64,000 nt of DNA from Simplicispira sp. 125 (GTDB lineage: Bacteria; Pseudomonadota; Gammaproteobacteria; Burkholderiales; Burkholderiaceae_C): the NCBI RefSeq assembly GCF_003096555.1, contig NZ_QEKM01000001.1, positions 2,728,001 to 2,792,000 on the forward strand, read 5' to 3'. The notes beneath the pieces were generated by a model. The model had not been told where the DNA came from, did no database searches, and was given only the letters and a program-made list of their open reading frames with translations. A program made the position numbers and the translations under genes. This document shows positions 60,249-64,000 of this stretch, piece by piece; position 1 is the first letter of the stretch, and each line of letters begins with the position of its first letter.

Positions 60249-61640
60249 GACAGGAGATGATTTGGACGCGATCAATATGACGGCCATCAAAGCACAGGGC
60301 AAAAAAACAAAAAATGCCGTCATGTGCTTTTCGAACTCAAAGTAACCATCACCCGCCACCACCGCCAATGGCGCGAGCAGCATCCATACAACAATAGCAG
60401 CGGAGAACAGCGATCTGCGGTACAGCAGCGCGAGCAGGAGCGTCACAACAAATATCCAGCCAAACACACGAGCGAGCTGAGTTTGTGCGTTGACTAAAAC
60501 CTGTGCAACCGCTGGAGTCAGGTGTAATCCTGAGCGGGTGTAGTCGACTGCATAGTTGGAGCGCACTACGGTCCGATAGGTGTTTTTTACCAGTTGCCAC
60601 AAAATCACCGGGTGTTGCACCAAGGTCAACAGATAGACATCTGGACGCCCCTGTGCGACAAGCTGATCAAAGAGGTCCTGCGCCTGCTTCTTCTGCGCTT
60701 CGGTGCCTTCTGGACTCCTGGCTGCATCCAACAAGGTGCTGGCTGTTGGCAAGTACGAAGTTCCCAAGTAGTTGTAATGCGGCAATGTGGCAGGGAATAG
60801 AGTTTTTAGCTGCTGCTGGTGCTGGTAGAAATACGGATGCCGCTCTTCAAACCGCTGGGCAGGCCAGTTGGAAGATTGCAAAAGACTCCAACCCACGCCG
60901 TTGAAGTAGCGGTTGTATTGATTTGGCGCCTTGTTTTCAGGATGCGCGCCCAAAAGCATGGCGCAAACTGAGATGATGCAAAGCAAGGACACCCAGAGTC
61001 TTGAATTGGAAACCCCATACAGCCACATATTTCTGAGCAACAGCATCAAAATGACAGGAACAACAAAAATCATTTGCTGCTTTGCGTAAATAATAACTAC
61101 CGCACTCAATGTGAAAAGCAAGATCTTGTTTTCCAGCACCAAATGTCTTATGCCAACACACAGTATCGGCGCCAGAGCCAAAACCAGCGCTTCACCATAG
61201 AATGATTTAAGATAAACTACATAACACAGCAAAACCAAAATAAATACACCCAACACCAGCAAATTAGCATATCCATGCTTTTGATGAGCGAGAAAAAAAA
61301 TACCCAGAACCATTATTAACGCCAAAATAAACAAGATTGGCGCCGTCAGCAGTGTATTTTTTCCGGCGCACTGAATGAGCCACCCAATGACGCCGAGTAA
61401 TACGCCCATGCTGCTATTATTGACAATTTGCGCGGAAGCATCCAACGGATAATGGGCTTGCATGGGCTCCCAGGCAGGCGCCAAAAATCCGGCAGGTACT
61501 GTAACGCGATCCCAGTCCCCCGTGTTGATGGATGGCCCTTCACTGAGCCACAAAACAACCGCAATGACAGCCCATACACTGGCTCCAAGCCAGGTTTGCT
61601 TGGAAGGCAAGCGAAACCACTGAGAAGGTATTGAATACAT
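60216..61640 (-). CDS. Polytopic membrane protein, possible GT-C arabinosyltransferase
   Basis: 474 aa with about 10-11 membrane segments and a periplasmic region (about residues 250-345, SWALLQSS-type to DVYLLTLVQHPV). A first loop motif INTGDWDRVTVPAGF after the first helix, with an Asp, recalls GT-C glycosyltransferases that use polyprenyl-phosphate sugars. I do not recognise a specific family. Its place at the end of a dprE1-dprE2 operon suggests it uses decaprenyl-phospho-arabinose. Codon and base composition are more AT-rich than the rest of the window, suggesting horizontal transfer. Confidence 0.65.
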   Translation of the reverse strand: MYSIPSQWFRLPSKQTWLGASVWAVIAVVLWLSEGPSINTGDWDRVTVPAGFLAPAWEPMQAHYPLDASAQIVNNSSMGVLLGVIGWLIQCAGKNTLLTAPILFILALIMVLGIFFLAHQKHGYANLLVLGVFILVLLCYVVYLKSFYGEALVLALAPILCVGIRHLVLENKILLFTLSAVVIIYAKQQMIFVVPVILMLLLRNMWLYGVSNSRLWVSLLCIISVCAMLLGAHPENKAPNQYNRYFNGVGWSLLQSSNWPAQRFEERHPYFYQHQQQLKTLFPATLPHYNYLGTSYLPTASTLLDAARSPEGTEAQKKQAQDLFDQLVAQGRPDVYLLTLVQHPVILWQLVKNTYRTVVRSNYAVDYTRSGLHLTPAVAQVLVNAQTQLARVFGWIFVVTLLLALLYRRSLFSAAIVVWMLLAPLAVVAGDGYFEFEKHMTAFFVFLPCALMAVILIASKSSPVSPSENGLPQG

Positions 61641-61755
61641 AAGGCGGCTATAAATATCAGGTCACGCCTTGATTTCAATGAAGAACGAAATACTTTTCAC
61701 TTAATGCCTCTTATCATTCAAGCACAAAACTCTCACCCATCAAAATATTGCGGCA

Positions 61756-62508
61756 CTATATATCAAGCTTGTTGAATATTTTATAAGGTATGTGCTGGAT
61801 TATTTTCATAATGATTGCCCATTTTTTTGGGGTATAAAGCACTGGCCTTCCCGCCATGACCGCATCGACAATCTCCTTTGCAACATCGTCAACCATCGCC
61901 AGCCTGGCTCCCTTTGCCTTGAGGTGAGCGGTCATGGGGGTGTCGGTCGGGCCAGGCTTTACCAACACCACCTTGACACCTGTCCCTGAAAAACGGTGCT
62001 GCAGCCCTTGGGCATAACGCGCGATCATCCCCTTGGCGGCGCCATACACATAGTTGGATTTCCGCCCTCGGTCTCCTGCCACAGACCCAATCAATGCCAA
62101 GGTGCCACATTTGGCCTTCTCCATTTCCTTGGCGAATGCCTCTGCAAAGAGAACTGGCGACACACCGTTGATTTCCAGTGCTTCGCGACAAGACAGAAGA
62201 TCAGTCTGACACTCGGTTTGTTCGGGCAGCGACCCATGGGCTATCAGTGCGACATCAATGGGACCCGATTTCGCAATCGCTCCGACCATCGCGTCTATGG
62301 CCACAGGATCCAGAAAATCTGACTGAATGACCCGAATCTCGGATTGGGGACTGCGAACTCTGAGATCCACCGCCACCCGTTCAACGCGCCGGGCATCACG
62401 GCCTACCAATGTCAGGTCTATTGGCATTTGCTCTAGCCAACGCCTGGCACATCGTTCAGCAATCGCAGATGTGGCGCCAACGATAACAATTTTCTTGGTG
62501 TTTTGCAT
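61756..62508 (-). CDS. dprE2: Decaprenylphospho-2-keto-ribose reductase-like SDR (DprE2 type)
   Basis: 250-aa short-chain dehydrogenase. The NAD-binding motif IVGATSAIAERCARRWLEQM differs from the classical TGxxxGxG in the way typical of DprE2. The catalytic Ser and Tyr-x3-Lys are in LIGSVAGDRGRKSNYVYGAA. It would reduce the keto intermediate made by DprE1 to the arabinose form. The ATG follows the dprE1 stop directly (TGAATG), so it is translationally coupled. Confidence 0.85.
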   Translation of the reverse strand: MQNTKKIVIVGATSAIAERCARRWLEQMPIDLTLVGRDARRVERVAVDLRVRSPQSEIRVIQSDFLDPVAIDAMVGAIAKSGPIDVALIAHGSLPEQTECQTDLLSCREALEINGVSPVLFAEAFAKEMEKAKCGTLALIGSVAGDRGRKSNYVYGAAKGMIARYAQGLQHRFSGTGVKVVLVKPGPTDTPMTAHLKAKGARLAMVDDVAKEIVDAVMAGRPVLYTPKKWAIIMKIIQHIPYKIFNKLDI

Positions 62509-63810
62509 TCAACTTCCCAGCAAGCGGCGTGAAAATCCGGAACTGATACCCGGATCCCGGTATTTAATGAATTCCGTCAAGCGCGGATAGCCCGCCTCAA
62601 AGAGATCTCTGGGCATTCGTGCATCTTTGGCCGGATAAAGACGCCCCCTCGCTTCTCGGACGACAGCATCCAGACGCTCGAACAGCTTGTGCGTGCGCGT
62701 CCCCCGGTTCGGAAAGTCCAGCGCAAGTGTCACCCCGGGTTGCGGGAAACTCAGCATGCCCAAGGGCTGGCGGTTGCCGAATGTCTTCAGCACGGCAAGA
62801 AACGAGCCATCTCTTGAGCGGGATATCTCTCGCAGCATGGCCTGAATGGCGTCTTGCCCCACATCGCGTGGCACCACACTTTGGTACTGGAAAAAACCCT
62901 TGGGACCATACATTCGATTCCAATCGTGCAGATGGTCGAGAGGGTAGAAAAATGACTCATGATGAGCGACAAAATGCCCCGCTTTCCACTGGTGGAGGCG
63001 GTAGTACGCTGCATTCAGGGGACGCAAGGACAGCTGATTGACCATGGAAACAGGGGGTTCCACAGGAACACCGAAACTGCGCACCTTGGGCGCCGGGCCG
63101 TGTTCAGCACGGGTGTGATTGCCGCGCATGAAAAGGCCCCTACCACGGCCCGGAGCCAGACAGTCAATCCATGACACGGTGTGCTCCCAAGCTGCCTCAG
63201 AATCATCCGCAAGCCGAAAAAACTCATCCAGTCCAGCATAGGGAATGGTCTCCGTGTCCAACCATGGGCCACTCACGGGACGCAACTGGATCTCCGCCTG
63301 TGTGATCACCCCTGTGAGGCCGATCCCACCCACAGTAGCGCTGAACCACTCTAGGCACTCGTCCGGTCCACACTGGATGATTTCTCCGTTAGTGCGTGCA
63401 ATGGTGAGACTTTTGACATGGTCTCCAAATGACCCCAACACATGGTGATTCTTGCCGTGTACGTCGTTCGCAATGGCACCGCCCACGGTCACCAACTGGG
63501 TGCCTGGAGTGACGGGAAGAATCCAGCCACGGGGAATAAACAGCCGCTGAATGTCCCTTAGCAGAACTCCCGCCTCGCACACGAGCCGCCCGGTACAGCT
63601 ATCAAAAGCGATGAAATGATCGAGGGAAGTCGTGACCCAGAGTGTGCCCCTTGGGTTCAGGCAGACGTCACCGTAGCTGCGGCCCATGCCATGGGCCACA
63701 CCTGGATGAGGCCCCTGAACAACCACATCCTTGACACTGTGCAGATCCGAAAGGCCTACAACGTGGTGGGGATCGGCACTCAGGCGTCCCCACGAGCCCA
63801 CCGGCCTCAT
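62509..63810 (-). CDS. dprE1: Decaprenylphosphoryl-beta-D-ribose oxidase-like (DprE1 type)
   Basis: 433-aa FAD-dependent oxidoreductase of the vanillyl-alcohol-oxidase type. Motifs are GMGRSYGDVCLNP, LPVTPGTQLVTVGGAIANDV with HGKNHHVLGSFGDHV (FAD binding), VGGIGLTGVITQAEI and KFxYxxVVP-like YQSVVPRDVG. In the C-terminal substrate domain LSFPQPGVTLALDFPNRG aligns with the Mycobacterium segment containing Cys387; that Cys is Ala here (about residue 363). The catalytic Lys in RLYPAKDAR is kept. It overlaps the upstream GtrA-like gene by 4 bp (ATGA). Confidence 0.88.
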   Translation of the reverse strand: MRPVGSWGRLSADPHHVVGLSDLHSVKDVVVQGPHPGVAHGMGRSYGDVCLNPRGTLWVTTSLDHFIAFDSCTGRLVCEAGVLLRDIQRLFIPRGWILPVTPGTQLVTVGGAIANDVHGKNHHVLGSFGDHVKSLTIARTNGEIIQCGPDECLEWFSATVGGIGLTGVITQAEIQLRPVSGPWLDTETIPYAGLDEFFRLADDSEAAWEHTVSWIDCLAPGRGRGLFMRGNHTRAEHGPAPKVRSFGVPVEPPVSMVNQLSLRPLNAAYYRLHQWKAGHFVAHHESFFYPLDHLHDWNRMYGPKGFFQYQSVVPRDVGQDAIQAMLREISRSRDGSFLAVLKTFGNRQPLGMLSFPQPGVTLALDFPNRGTRTHKLFERLDAVVREARGRLYPAKDARMPRDLFEAGYPRLTEFIKYRDPGISSGFSRRLLGS

Positions 63811-64000
63811 CCGGGCTCCGCCCGGAAAACGTAGCGTTTGTCGAGGTGGTATTTGGCCAAGTAGCCGATTGCCAGACCTAACACACCACCGAGGTAACGC
63901 ATTTCTTTGGTTTCAAAAACATGATGGAAACCAAACTCAAAGCCCCAGAAAATCATGGTCGTAGCCATTCCCATGACGGTGTAAAGTGCGAAAATCCGAG
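63807..64000 (-). CDS. GtrA-like membrane protein, N-terminus beyond the right edge
   Basis: C-terminal about 64 codons of a small membrane protein: RIFALYTVMGMATTMIFWGF and LGLAIGYLAKYHLDKRYVF. The ending YxLDKRYVF is typical of GtrA-family proteins, which assist polyprenyl-phosphate-sugar translocation. It is translationally coupled to dprE1, supporting a role in flipping the lipid-linked arabinose. Confidence 0.75.
   Translation of the reverse strand, partial: RIFALYTVMGMATTMIFWGFEFGFHHVFETKEMRYLGGVLGLAIGYLAKYHLDKRYVFRAEPG

Noticed and set aside
63593..63622. CAGCTATCAAAAGCGATG inside dprE1 as a further repeat copy
   Set aside because: Only the CAGCTATCAAAA part matches; the left half and the palindrome are missing, so chance similarity is more likely.

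Overview
The window is a 64-kb stretch of a GC-rich betaproteobacterial chromosome, most likely from the Comamonadaceae (Acidovorax and relatives). This rests on gene content and order (fur/bamE/dapB/exbBD/leuS; purE-purK-Sua5; def-fmt next to a LysM protein and dprA; yajC-secD-secF; a fused indolepyruvate ferredoxin oxidoreductase; glnE next to a yhdP-type gene), on strong codon bias, and on small dispersed palindromic repeats of a kind I associate with this family. Nearly all of the DNA is housekeeping or conserved accessory coding sequence. I found no tRNA, rRNA, CRISPR array, prophage or intact insertion sequence.

Layout. 0-6.7 kb: leuS (cut by the left edge), exbD, exbB, dapB and bamE on the minus strand, with fur divergent from bamE, then the nitrogen-PTS cluster hprK-ptsN-hpf. 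7-13 kb: purC, a DJ-1/PfpI protein, a ribbon-helix-helix protein, a thioredoxin/TPR co-chaperone (cnoX type), purE-purK and a Sua5-type threonylcarbamoyl-AMP synthase. 13-18 kb: an SGNH esterase-like lipoprotein with a degenerate active site, ompW, an intact SGNH lipoprotein esterase, a decayed lipase pseudogene and PBP4 (dacB). 18-21 kb: tsaB-rimI and a degenerate uracil-DNA-glycosylase-like gene, then corA behind a short leader ORF and hairpin. 21-27 kb: an MTA/SAH nucleosidase, a long-chain acyl-CoA ligase and pntA-pntB. 27-34 kb: fbaA, two PAP2 phosphatases, pyk, two small lipoproteins (one FlgO-like) and pgk. 34-40 kb: azlC-azlD, fmt, a small lipoprotein, def, then a LysM protein and dprA. 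40-52 kb: a DUF1631 protein, the Sec accessory genes, the large ferredoxin oxidoreductase with a duplicated 5' end and a divergent Lrp-type regulator, mltA and an OmpA-like lipoprotein. 52-60 kb: a nitrilase-family amidase, a giant AsmA/YhdP-like protein and glnE. 60-64 kb: an AT-richer minus-strand operon, gtrA-like/dprE1/dprE2/polytopic membrane protein, which looks like a decaprenyl-phosphoryl-arabinose pathway.

How the parts fit. Protein export and envelope assembly (secDF-yajC, bamE, exbBD, dacB, mltA, yhdP, OmpW and OmpA proteins), purine synthesis (purC, E, K), lower glycolysis (fbaA, pgk, pyk), translation and tRNA modification (leuS, fmt, def, tsaB, tsaC, rimI, hpf) and nitrogen/PTS signalling (ptsN, hprK, glnE, lrp) are intermixed.

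The most interesting signals are: (1) a family of about 55-bp palindromic repeats, seven copies, four of them read through in frame inside conserved enzymes, plus a different repeat inserted in frame in purK; (2) the arabinose-lipid operon, with the residue equivalent to Mycobacterium DprE1 Cys387 replaced by Ala; (3) a leader ORF abutting a 12-bp hairpin before corA; (4) a duplicated first 20 codons before the ferredoxin oxidoreductase that differ only at synonymous sites; and (5) a gene order consistent with a roughly 20-kb inversion between fbaA and purC.
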